Made by a program: the position numbers and the translations under genes
Source: an uncultured Synergistales bacterium
GTDB lineage: Bacteria > Synergistota > Synergistia > Synergistales > Aminobacteriaceae
Length of the DNA stretch: 5,653 bases
Assembly (NCBI GenBank): GCA_905233515.1
Contig: CAJOEQ010000069.1
Span: 1 to 5,653, forward strand
Direction: 5' to 3'
The notes under the pieces: generated by a model
Told to the model about the DNA's origin: nothing
Database searches by the model: none
What the model saw: the letters and a program-made list of their open reading frames with translations, nothing else
In this document: positions 1 to 5,653 of the stretch, in pieces
Layout of the letters: every line of letters starts with the position of its first letter
Position numbering within the stretch: position 1 is the first letter of the stretch

Positions 1-2
1 GC

Positions 3-1559
3 GCGCCTGACGTTTCACCTGATATGAAAAATTTAAATGCCGCGTTAGAACTCGTAAATGTTAAGCAAATAGCTTATAACACATGGTATGCTTCTGACGC
101 GTCCGGCAGCAGTGAAATAGCAATATCATTATTTGAGACTGATACAGAAATTGTTGCGTTCGTCATGGCGAATCTTACTTCAGGACTTATCGGCAGTGAT
201 TATATATCTCTTGCTGCTTTCATGATTGAACAGGGCGAGATGGAAGACGTATTCTTTAAGGGAGCTTGGACTCATAGACAGGGCGATAAGGCAAGTGTTC
301 AATTTGTCGCATCAGATAGACCTTCTACACCGATAAATGCTGAGTTAATTAATTTCGGTGCTTACTTCTCATCAGTTGACATTAACGCAGGCACGGCTAA
401 TTTTTCGGCGGTTTCTCTACTAGCCTTTGATAATCCATTAAACCCCGGCAATAATGTATTTACTCCTATGGTCTATGATAGAGTACCCGTTAATGTAAAT
501 AGTACTGATACTCCGGGAATTTATAAAGTAACAACGGAAAACGGAAGCAATTTCACAGTGCAAGTACTTTCACCTGATTCAGATGGAACAATGCGCGCAA
601 ATCTCAGCGGAGTAATCAAATATGAGTCTCTAGGCTTTAATATAAGTATTGACGCTGAAGTTACAAAATCAGATAATGAATCGGCAACGGTTGATTTTGA
701 CTCAGTCATGAAAGACTCAACGTGGCAGACGACTCTTGCTGACTCGGCGAATTCGGGGGGATTTGTCGTTATGCCTAATGCTCAAGTACAATATCCCTAT
801 ATTGCAGCTAACCCCGGTCAAACAATGGCGAGTTTGTCATTTAAGGGAGATAGCAATAACGCAGCTGCAACAGGTTTCGGAATAATGAACACTTCAGCGG
901 GAACTATACCTCTTACTCTATTAAATTTGCCGTTATCAGTTCAGCACATGTTTAATAATTTCTATAGATTTGATTTTACTTCGGGCGATCAGGGAATTAA
1001 GGGTGTATGTGTTCTTTCAGATGATAAGTCGTCGAAATTAATTCTTGAGGCTGATCACAAACTCGGAACTAATGAACTCAAGATGCATGTTTTATTGAGT
1101 CTCACAAAGCTTACTTCATCTTCAGAGCAGGATATAAGGCAATGGATCGGTACCAGCTGGACAAAGGAACACACGGGCGGATTCCTTGTATCGGGCGATA
1201 ATTCTCTGCGTTTCAGCGACATGACCGAATATAACCCGGAGCTTATACTTGACAGCTTTGACGTAACATTCGGCCAGCCTATAGGAACGAACACTATAGA
1301 CTTCAGCGCAAATATAACTCTTCATAGGTCGGGCAGCGATGTAATGAATCTGCCATTCAGTGGAAATGTTGATGTCTATGATGCTGGAGTAAATATGTGG
1401 TACGGTATAGCGCAGGCAAATCACAGCCAGTTCATATTGACTATAATAAAAGACGAGATGGGCAGCGGTTATCACGTGATTTTATCCGCAAATCTCAATG
1501 TTCCATTTAACGGGAATTATTATTTTGTCTCTTTAGCTGGGACTATGGTACAGAAATAA
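3..1559 (+). CDS. Partial (5'-truncated) tryptophan-repeat surface/secreted protein, paralog of the next gene
   Basis: Function unknown; I recognise no named family. The reading frame is open from base 3, with seven codons (A-P-D-V-S-P-D) before the first ATG at 24. No Shine-Dalgarno sequence precedes that ATG, so the true start lies outside the window and about 518 C-terminal residues are visible. Numbering from the internal Met, the protein shows the tail of one repeat unit (YNTWY at 18-22, ending near 70), then three whole units opening at W82 (KGAW), W234 (DSTW) and W379 (GTSW). Units two and three have a GG-F strand after the Trp (245-247, 385-387). It is rich in Ser, Thr, Asn and Asp, with alternating hydrophobic residues as in beta-sheet proteins, and has no transmembrane helix. 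It aligns colinearly with residues ~431-941 of the downstream lipoprotein, including an identical 11-residue block (110-120). By that homology the missing N-terminus probably carries a lipoprotein signal and three more units, and the protein is probably on the cell envelope (inference). Confidence 0.85.
   Translation, partial: APDVSPDMKNLNAALELVNVKQIAYNTWYASDASGSSEIAISLFETDTEIVAFVMANLTSGLIGSDYISLAAFMIEQGEMEDVFFKGAWTHRQGDKASVQFVASDRPSTPINAELINFGAYFSSVDINAGTANFSAVSLLAFDNPLNPGNNVFTPMVYDRVPVNVNSTDTPGIYKVTTENGSNFTVQVLSPDSDGTMRANLSGVIKYESLGFNISIDAEVTKSDNESATVDFDSVMKDSTWQTTLADSANSGGFVVMPNAQVQYPYIAANPGQTMASLSFKGDSNNAAATGFGIMNTSAGTIPLTLLNLPLSVQHMFNNFYRFDFTSGDQGIKGVCVLSDDKSSKLILEADHKLGTNELKMHVLLSLTKLTSSSEQDIRQWIGTSWTKEHTGGFLVSGDNSLRFSDMTEYNPELILDSFDVTFGQPIGTNTIDFSANITLHRSGSDVMNLPFSGNVDVYDAGVNMWYGIAQANHSQFILTIIKDEMGSGYHVILSANLNVPFNGNYYFVSLAGTMVQK
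351..410 (+). repeat. Conserved A-unit core, copy in the first gene
   Basis: This codes for NFGAYFSSVDI followed by NAGTANFSA. By base-by-base comparison it matches 3329-3388 at 50 of 60 positions without gaps, and most differences are at third codon positions. The protein block is far more conserved than the rest of the unit, which suggests a structural or functional core under purifying selection. Confidence 0.85.
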
Positions 1560-1590
1560 AATATTAATCAATCAATAAAATTTTTAAGCA

Positions 1591-1629
1591 GTCGGGGAGA
1601 ATCAAAATTTTCTCCGGCTTTTTTTTTTT
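1591..1629 (+). terminator. Rho-independent terminator of the first repeat-protein gene
   Basis: A stem of GGAGAA (1596-1601) with TTCTCC (1610-1615) is extended by GTC (1591-1593) with GGC (1616-1618) across a two-G bulge. The loop is eight bases. It is followed at once by eleven T residues (1619-1629). It lies 31 bases after the TAA stop. The stem is modest and bulged but the T tract is strong, so transcription of the upstream gene should end here. Confidence 0.85.
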
Positions 1630-1655
1630 CTTGTGTATAAATACTTAAATTTTAG

Positions 1656-1664
1656 TGCTATAAT
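1656..1664 (+). promoter_or_regulatory. Extended -10 promoter for the lipoprotein gene
   Basis: TGC directly followed by a perfect TATAAT (1659-1664) matches the extended -10 form TGnTATAAT. A TTGTGT at 1631-1636 is 22 bases upstream, too far for a normal -35, but extended -10 promoters can work with a weak -35. It sits right after the terminator of the previous gene and would start transcription near 1670-1673, leaving a leader of about 45-48 bases before ATG 1718. Transcription from here would exclude the in-frame TTG at 1664 as a start codon. Confidence 0.6.
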
Positions 1665-1699
1665 TGCGTACGCTTGTAAAACTTGTTAATTATTTATGT

Positions 1700-1705
1700 A
1701 AGGAG
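1700..1705 (+). promoter_or_regulatory. Ribosome binding site that fixes the lipoprotein start at 1718
   Basis: AAGGAG lies 12 bases before ATG 1718, slightly long spacing but a full match to the anti-Shine-Dalgarno core. The longest open frame begins at TTG 1664, which has no such site, lies inside the -10 box, and would put 18 extra residues, including charged and Cys residues, ahead of the signal peptide. The ATG is therefore preferred. Confidence 0.8.
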
Positions 1706-1717
1706 TGTAATTTTTTT

Positions 1718-1804
1718 ATGAGTTCATTTAGTCGTAAGTTTTTGGCCTTTTGCGGAGTGGCTGCGTTATTATTTATTGCGGTCATCAATGGGGGCTGCGG
1801 CGGC
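1718..1804 (+). other. Lipoprotein signal peptide and Gly/Ser tether
   Basis: This encodes residues 1-29: a short basic n-region (R6, K7), a hydrophobic core (FLAFCGVAALLFIAVI, 8-23) and the NGGC cleavage region with C27 as the expected lipidated residue. Ile and Val sit at -4 and -5 and Asn at -3, so a strict lipobox pattern would miss it. The DNA over the tether is an unusually G/C-rich patch (about 1789-1812) in an AT-rich gene, reflecting Gly codons GGC/GGG. Confidence 0.7.
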
Positions 1805-4543
1805 GGCAGTTCCTCATTTATTCCGGGCGGTTCTGATTCTGATTCTAATATTAATACAGTTCTCCCGGGCGGCTGGCGGCTTGACACGAGCGCAAATAAT
1901 TCAATTTCTGCTGACATAAACGGAACTACAGTTAATGTAACTATCAGAGAATTTGCGGCTAATTTCTCATCAGTCGATGTTACTAGCTCAGGGGGTATCG
2001 CTTATTTTGAGGCTGCTTCTGTTATGTCCAGTGATAGAGTTGTTCTGCCTTTCCTTCTTGAGGCTACAAAAGTAGATCTTGTAACATCTGAACTAGAATA
2101 TAATACGTGGATAATGTCTAATAAAGATCTTGATTTTCTCTACACATTGACGCTTGATGAGTCATCTTCAACGCCTAAAATTATATTAACAGGCATTTTT
2201 AATTTAGCGGGCGATGGTCAATATATTGCGTATATCACTGTAACACTTTCAAAAGTTAATGAGACTCCCAAGACTCCAGAACAAATTAACGAACTTCTTA
2301 ACGGCACATGGCAGACTCCATATAGACAAGGAATATTTACAGGCGGCGGATTTGTTTATATGAGCGGAGATATTGCAGAAGCTCCTGCGGGTGGAGAAGT
2401 ACCTTCAGATAAAGTGCTTATAGATGATATGACAGCTATTGATGCAGTCTTCACAAATATTATATTTGACTCATCTGATATAGTTAATAACACTGCAGAA
2501 ATAACGTACATGGGATTATTTGCTTTTTTACGCGATGATGACGAATGGGCAAGCGGAAACGAGGCAGAAGCTCCTGTAATTCCTATGTTTAATAACGGAG
2601 TCGCAGAAATTAAATATCTTTTCGGCAATATCTACGAGATTACTTACAACGAATACGACGGAAATAATGACAAAGATTATATTTTCTCAAAAAGTATTCT
2701 CATGATTGATGACAACGGGACAAAAGCGTATTTAATCAGCTGCTATATAGAGAAAGATTCAGATCTTTACACGGAAACTAGAGCAGTTCACGCCCTCGAA
2801 AAGAAAGACGAAGAGAGCATATATACTCTTGAAGATCAAGACGGTAAAATTTGGTCAACAGTAAACGACGCTTCAGCAACGGGAGCAATAATTAAAGACT
2901 CAACAAGTCAGCCTATAGACATAGATAAAATTGAGATTATGTTCAATAATGTAGGACTTGACGCTTTAAATCTTAGAATTGCAGCCGAATATCATTTATT
3001 AACTGGTAATATAGAATCGTCTGACTTACAAAAAGTTAGCTTTGATTTATTAATCGACGGCGAAATAACAGAATTAGGCTATAATGCTTGGTACGCTGCA
3101 ACATCTGACGGTGAGGACTTCACAATAACATTTTTAAGCGAAAATTTAGCGATAATAGCTGTTAATTTCGTATCACCGGCTTCAAATCAAAATATTAGTT
3201 GTGTAGCATTCATTAAGTGCGACGGGACAATAAAAGACGCTTTCTTTAATGGAGCATGGACAAGCACGACTTCTGACGCAAAAGTAAATATGATACGTCA
3301 AGGCTCTAACATCAATGTAGCATTATTGAATTTCGGGGCTTATTTCTCGTCAGTTGATATTGAGTCAGGCACGGCAAATTTTTCAGCTTTCACAGTTTTG
3401 AGCAGCGATTTATTTATATTGCCTGTAGTATTTGACAATGAAAATGTTTCAATAGACTTAGGAACTACAGAAGATGAATATATCGTAAAGACTCAAAATG
3501 GATCTTTCACAGTTACTCGTGATGATAATAACTCTGATAAATTAAATATTAAAGGCAGCCTTGCTTATTTTTCTAACATTCTTACAATCAGCATTGATGC
3601 AACAGCTACTAAATTTCAGGCTAACAGGAGACTTGATTTTAACTCTATCATGAATCAAAGCACTTGGCAGTCTACACCATTTGACTCTAAGTCGGGCGGA
3701 TTTGCAGTTATCGGTAATTTGTCATCTCTAATGCTTTATCCCGGCGCAAGTTCTAAGAGTTTTGCTGACTTTGCATTTAACGGCGATGAAACGAGCGGGG
3801 AATTTTCCGGATTCGGCACTATGGGATTACTAAGTTTTGATTTTGAGACAAGACAATTTAATGATGACGGCTATATGCTGCCTATAACGTTCATAAAAGA
3901 TCCTGTAAAAGTGGCTAACGTTTTCGGCAATTATTACAGATTCGAATTTGAGAGCGGAGACGCTGAACTCAAAGGAGTATTTATCCTTGAGAGTGAGTCA
4001 AATGCACGAATGATTTTATTGGCTGACAGCGGAAATGATACGACGATTACGAGGCTTCATACAATTTTCAGTCTGAATAAAGTAACAGAGAGCGCGCAAA
4101 TTGATTTAACAGCATTTAATAATACTTCGTGGGACGTTACGCAGGCCGGCGGTGTAGTGAGCTTACAAGATGGGAATGTATTGCAAATTACGAACTCAGA
4201 CCCCGATATTTATAATATAAAGCTGTATGATTTCATGTTAGAATTTATGAATGCTGATTTTGCGGCGAAGACATTTGAATATAAAATTTCTGCGTATTGT
4301 GATCTTCCAGTATACGGAGTAACGAATCAAAATGTTATTATTCCCGAGAAAACAGTAACTGTTGAGAAGGTCGGCTCTTACATGTGGTACGGGAAGCAAG
4401 ACGATAACGAATTTATTTTAACTATGAGCGCGGAATATCCAGATAGAGCAGCTTTAGCAGGAAAACTTCATTTCTTATCGCCGAATAATCCTAATTTTAG
4501 TGTTGCGTCTTCGCTCTTGTTGGACTTAGTGCCTCATAAATAA
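1718..4543 (+). CDS. Predicted lipoprotein of six tryptophan-led repeat units (941 aa), function unknown
   Basis: A large predicted exported lipoprotein; I recognise no named domain. Residues 1-26 form a signal peptide (R6-K7, then a hydrophobic core 8-23) leading to C27 in NGGC. Asn at -3 is atypical for a lipobox, but GG at -2/-1 and the GGGSSS tether after C27 fit lipid anchoring. An SDSDSN linker follows. The rest is Asp/Ser/Asn-rich with alternating hydrophobic residues (beta-sheet-like), with no further membrane helix. By hand alignment there are six units: A1 ~50-190 (W53), B1 ~191-369 (W198), C1 ~370-508 (W379), A2 ~509-645 (W514), B2 ~646-795 (W650), C2 ~796-941 (W805). B1, B2 and C2 have a GG-[FV] strand after the Trp (209-213, 660-664, 811-814). 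A1 and A2 share an NFSSVD-like/YFSSVD block (82-87, 542-547). C1 and C2 share an aWY/mWY strand (457-459, 889-891). It is a tandem paralog of the upstream partial gene. Outer-membrane or surface location is likely if the cell is diderm (residue +2 is Gly, not Asp), which is inference. Ligand-binding or structural roles are both possible. Confidence 0.85.
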   Translation: MSSFSRKFLAFCGVAALLFIAVINGGCGGGSSSFIPGGSDSDSNINTVLPGGWRLDTSANNSISADINGTTVNVTIREFAANFSSVDVTSSGGIAYFEAASVMSSDRVVLPFLLEATKVDLVTSELEYNTWIMSNKDLDFLYTLTLDESSSTPKIILTGIFNLAGDGQYIAYITVTLSKVNETPKTPEQINELLNGTWQTPYRQGIFTGGGFVYMSGDIAEAPAGGEVPSDKVLIDDMTAIDAVFTNIIFDSSDIVNNTAEITYMGLFAFLRDDDEWASGNEAEAPVIPMFNNGVAEIKYLFGNIYEITYNEYDGNNDKDYIFSKSILMIDDNGTKAYLISCYIEKDSDLYTETRAVHALEKKDEESIYTLEDQDGKIWSTVNDASATGAIIKDSTSQPIDIDKIEIMFNNVGLDALNLRIAAEYHLLTGNIESSDLQKVSFDLLIDGEITELGYNAWYAATSDGEDFTITFLSENLAIIAVNFVSPASNQNISCVAFIKCDGTIKDAFFNGAWTSTTSDAKVNMIRQGSNINVALLNFGAYFSSVDIESGTANFSAFTVLSSDLFILPVVFDNENVSIDLGTTEDEYIVKTQNGSFTVTRDDNNSDKLNIKGSLAYFSNILTISIDATATKFQANRRLDFNSIMNQSTWQSTPFDSKSGGFAVIGNLSSLMLYPGASSKSFADFAFNGDETSGEFSGFGTMGLLSFDFETRQFNDDGYMLPITFIKDPVKVANVFGNYYRFEFESGDAELKGVFILESESNARMILLADSGNDTTITRLHTIFSLNKVTESAQIDLTAFNNTSWDVTQAGGVVSLQDGNVLQITNSDPDIYNIKLYDFMLEFMNADFAAKTFEYKISAYCDLPVYGVTNQNVIIPEKTVTVEKVGSYMWYGKQDDNEFILTMSAEYPDRAALAGKLHFLSPNNPNFSVASSLLLDLVPHK
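3008..4543 (+). repeat. Paralogous block matching the whole visible part of the first gene
   Basis: Residues ~431-941 of the lipoprotein align colinearly with the visible protein of 3-1559. Anchors in order are YNAWYA/YNTWYAS, FFNGAW/FFKGAW, NFGAYFSSVDI in both, ISIDATATK/ISIDAEVTK, QSTWQST/DSTWQTT, FGNYYRFEFESGD/FNNFYRFDFTSGD, FSLNKVT/LSLTKLT, NTSW/GTSW and YMWYG/NMWYG. The blocks are nearly the same length (1536 and 1557 bases). This is a gene-level tandem duplication, already well diverged outside the anchors. Confidence 0.85.
3329..3388 (+). repeat. Conserved A-unit core, copy in unit A2 of the lipoprotein
   Basis: This is the partner of the 351-410 block: it codes for the identical 11 residues NFGAYFSSVDI followed by ESGTANFSA. 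A diverged third copy, at 1955-2017 in unit A1, reads AANFSSVDV then a Gly-rich turn and AYFEAAS. Confidence 0.85.
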
Positions 4544-4577
4544 ATATCGTTATTTATTTGTGATAAAATACTTTTTT
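4534..4577 (+). terminator. AT-rich hairpin overlapping the lipoprotein stop codon
   Basis: A 13-bp stem pairs 4534-4546 with 4551-4563 (one G-U pair) around a TCGT loop. The left arm contains the last codons and the TAA stop (4541-4543). Six T residues follow at 4572-4577, after an eight-base A-rich spacer. Because the T tract is not adjacent, it may be a weak terminator, or a 3'-end stabiliser or partial attenuator between the lipoprotein and phosphatase genes. Confidence 0.5.
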
Positions 4578-4587
4578 GCAATATATT
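4558..4587 (+). promoter_or_regulatory. Candidate promoter for the PAP2 phosphatase gene
   Basis: TTGTGA (4558-4563, 4 of 6 to TTGACA) and TATATT (4582-4587, 5 of 6 to TATAAT) are 18 bases apart, and transcription would start near 4594. The -35 box lies in the right arm of the preceding hairpin. In such AT-rich sequence chance matches are common, so this is tentative; readthrough from the lipoprotein gene is the alternative. Confidence 0.35.
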
Positions 4588-4597
4588 TTTACAAGTT

Positions 4598-4603
4598 AAG
4601 GAG
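4598..4603 (+). promoter_or_regulatory. Ribosome binding site of the PAP2 gene
   Basis: AAGGAG lies nine bases before ATG 4613, ideal spacing, and supports that start codon. Confidence 0.85.
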
Positions 4604-4612
4604 CTTTATTTT

Positions 4613-5575
4613 ATGGACATTACTTATTTATTATGGGTTCAGGACTTGAGAAACGCAATTAACAGCGAGGCCGTGAATCAATTTCTTGAGCAATTATCAT
4701 TTTTTGCCATCTCATGGGCAGTGATGATTCCTGTGCTTGTTTACTGGTGCATTAACAAGAAAAACGGCTTATTTTTATACGTATCATTCTGCATAAGCTG
4801 GTTCATTAACGGCTTGATAAAATTAACAGTCTGCGCTTATCGTCCATGGATAAGAGACGCGAGAATTGTACCAGCTGGAGACGCTATCAGGACTGCGGGC
4901 GGATATTCATTCCCGAGCGGTCATACAATGCAGTCATCACCGATTTACGGGGGACTCGCTGTGTTATGTCGTAAGAGTGCCGCAATAGTTTCATGTTTCT
5001 TTGTGCTTTTGATTCTAGTAACTGCATTCTCACGCAATTATCTGGGAGTTCACACGCCTCAAGATGTAGTTGTAGGAACAGTCTGCGGCTTATGTTCTGT
5101 ATGGGTAGCTGCGAAAATTATAGCTTATTGCAGTAATCACCCTGAACGAGAAAATATTTTATTGTTACTTGGCCTGATTTTGAGTTTTGCGTCGATTTAT
5201 TATATTACTCACAAGACTTACCCATTAGATTATAAAGCTGACGGATCATTACTCGTTGACCCTCAAAGAATGATGAATGATACATTTTTAGCTGATGGAA
5301 TGTTAGCGGGCTTTGTTATCGGACGATTCATTGAGAAGACATTTATAAAATTTGAGTCAACAGGTTTTAAATTTGGCGGTTTATTAGTTGCGTTAATTGG
5401 ATTTGTGCCGCTTTATTTTATCAGAATGAGCATTTGCAGCGTTTACAGCTTTATAACAGTTCCATTAAATACTGCTCTCGGTTCACACTGGGGACATTTT
5501 GCGATCGGCTTTATTGAATTTATTTATACTGTAGCGATTTGGCCTGCAGTGATTAAATTATGCACTCGTAAATAA
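4613..5575 (+). CDS. PAP2-family membrane lipid phosphatase (320 aa)
   Basis: A polytopic membrane phosphatase of the PAP2 (type 2 phosphatidic acid phosphatase) superfamily. Such enzymes dephosphorylate lipid phosphates or diphosphates, such as phosphatidic acid, phosphatidylglycerophosphate or undecaprenyl diphosphate; which one is used here cannot be told. All three signature motifs are intact: K70-x6-R77-P78, P101-S102-G103-H104, and S140-R141-x5-H147-x3-D151. H147 is the expected nucleophile and H104 the expected acid. Hydrophobic segments lie near 28-46, 52-70, 122-139, 152-172, 182-198, 226-240, 255-272 and 293-315. The catalytic core ends near 172; the remaining ~150 residues add further membrane segments, making it longer than minimal ~200-residue PAP2 proteins but similar, as I recall, to a ~300-residue form common in anaerobic gut bacteria. 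It starts 69 bases after the lipoprotein gene, same strand, with its own ribosome binding site. Family call firm, substrate open; alternatives include PgpB-like or BcrC-like roles in envelope lipid recycling. Confidence 0.92.
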   Translation: MDITYLLWVQDLRNAINSEAVNQFLEQLSFFAISWAVMIPVLVYWCINKKNGLFLYVSFCISWFINGLIKLTVCAYRPWIRDARIVPAGDAIRTAGGYSFPSGHTMQSSPIYGGLAVLCRKSAAIVSCFFVLLILVTAFSRNYLGVHTPQDVVVGTVCGLCSVWVAAKIIAYCSNHPERENILLLLGLILSFASIYYITHKTYPLDYKADGSLLVDPQRMMNDTFLADGMLAGFVIGRFIEKTFIKFESTGFKFGGLLVALIGFVPLYFIRMSICSVYSFITVPLNTALGSHWGHFAIGFIEFIYTVAIWPAVIKLCTRK

Positions 5576-5595
5576 AAATTTTAGCTAAATTTATG

Positions 5596-5632
5596 GCCTC
5601 ATGCATGATATTATTTCGTGTATGAGGCTTTT
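5596..5632 (+). terminator. Rho-independent terminator after the PAP2 gene
   Basis: A 13-bp stem pairs 5596-5608 with 5616-5628 (two G-U pairs) around a seven-base AT loop, with a GC-rich base (GCCTC/GAGGC) and TTTT directly after (5629-5632), then AT-rich sequence. It lies 20 bases after the TAA stop. It ends this transcription unit; nothing codes in the remaining 21 bases. Confidence 0.88.
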
Positions 5633-5653
5633 AATTTATTATTTATTTATTCC

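Noticed and set aside
521..1294. Antisense open frames of 62 and 79 residues
   Set aside because: Both are opposite well-supported repeat-unit coding sequence; I saw no convincing start signals or recognisable product.
1122..1475. 117-residue antisense open frame over the first gene
   Set aside because: It lies inside a clearly homologous coding region on the + strand and its product resembles no protein I know; it is a shadow of the real frame.
1564..1580. Short direct repeat of ATCA after the first stop codon
   Set aside because: It is too short and AT-rich to tell from chance; I see no binding site or attachment site.
1690..2628. Antisense open frames of 75 and 90 residues opposite the lipoprotein gene
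   Set aside because: The Pro/Ser-rich product at 1690-1917 is just the complement of Gly-rich tether codons. The frame at 2356-2628 is also a shadow.
5577..5592. Near-palindrome around TTTAGCTAAA after the PAP2 gene
   Set aside because: The perfect core is only ten bases of AT-rich sequence, expected by chance; the hairpin at 5596-5628 is the better-supported structure.
1..5653. Search by eye for CRISPR arrays, tRNA/rRNA, insertion-sequence ends and riboswitches
   Set aside because: No regular spaced repeats, cloverleaf, terminal inverted repeats with target duplication, or long structured leader were seen; the two gaps are only 158 and 69 bases.

Overview
The window is an AT-rich bacterial segment holding three genes, all on the + strand, each closed by a candidate hairpin. 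The genes have AAGGAG-type ribosome binding sites, and one product carries a lipoprotein-type export signal followed by a glycine/serine tether. This fits an anaerobe-like, probably diderm bacterium, perhaps from a gut-type community. The organism cannot be named from the sequence, and no marker gene (rRNA, ribosomal protein) is present.

Layout. Positions 3-1559 are the 3' part of a gene whose start lies before the window. It encodes the C-terminal ~518 residues of a secreted-type, beta-rich repeat protein. A T-tailed hairpin (1591-1629) and an extended -10 promoter (1656-1664) separate it from the second gene. The second gene, 1718-4543, encodes a complete 941-residue predicted lipoprotein built from the same repeat. 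An AT-only-loop-flanked 13-bp hairpin overlaps its stop codon. The third gene, 4613-5575, encodes a 320-residue polytopic PAP2-family phosphatase with all three catalytic motifs intact. It is followed by a good hairpin terminator (5596-5632).

The main point of interest is the pair of large repeat proteins. By hand alignment the lipoprotein is six consecutive units of about 137-179 residues. Each starts with a Gly/Ser-rich turn and a tryptophan (W53, W198, W379, W514, W650, W805), and most end on a strand with a Lys near its end. The order reads as (A-B-C) twice. The partial upstream protein matches the end of C1 plus A2-B2-C2 of the lipoprotein, so the two genes are tandem paralogs. I recognise no named domain in them. 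The GxW-like start, unit size and strand-rich pattern make a calycin/lipocalin-like barrel a testable guess and no more.

The PAP2 protein acts on phosphorylated lipids in the membrane. Its own candidate promoter and the hairpin before it suggest it is at least partly independent of the lipoprotein gene, so a shared pathway is not shown. All genes point the same way, intergenic gaps are 158 and 69 bases, and I see no mobile element, tRNA, rRNA or CRISPR array.
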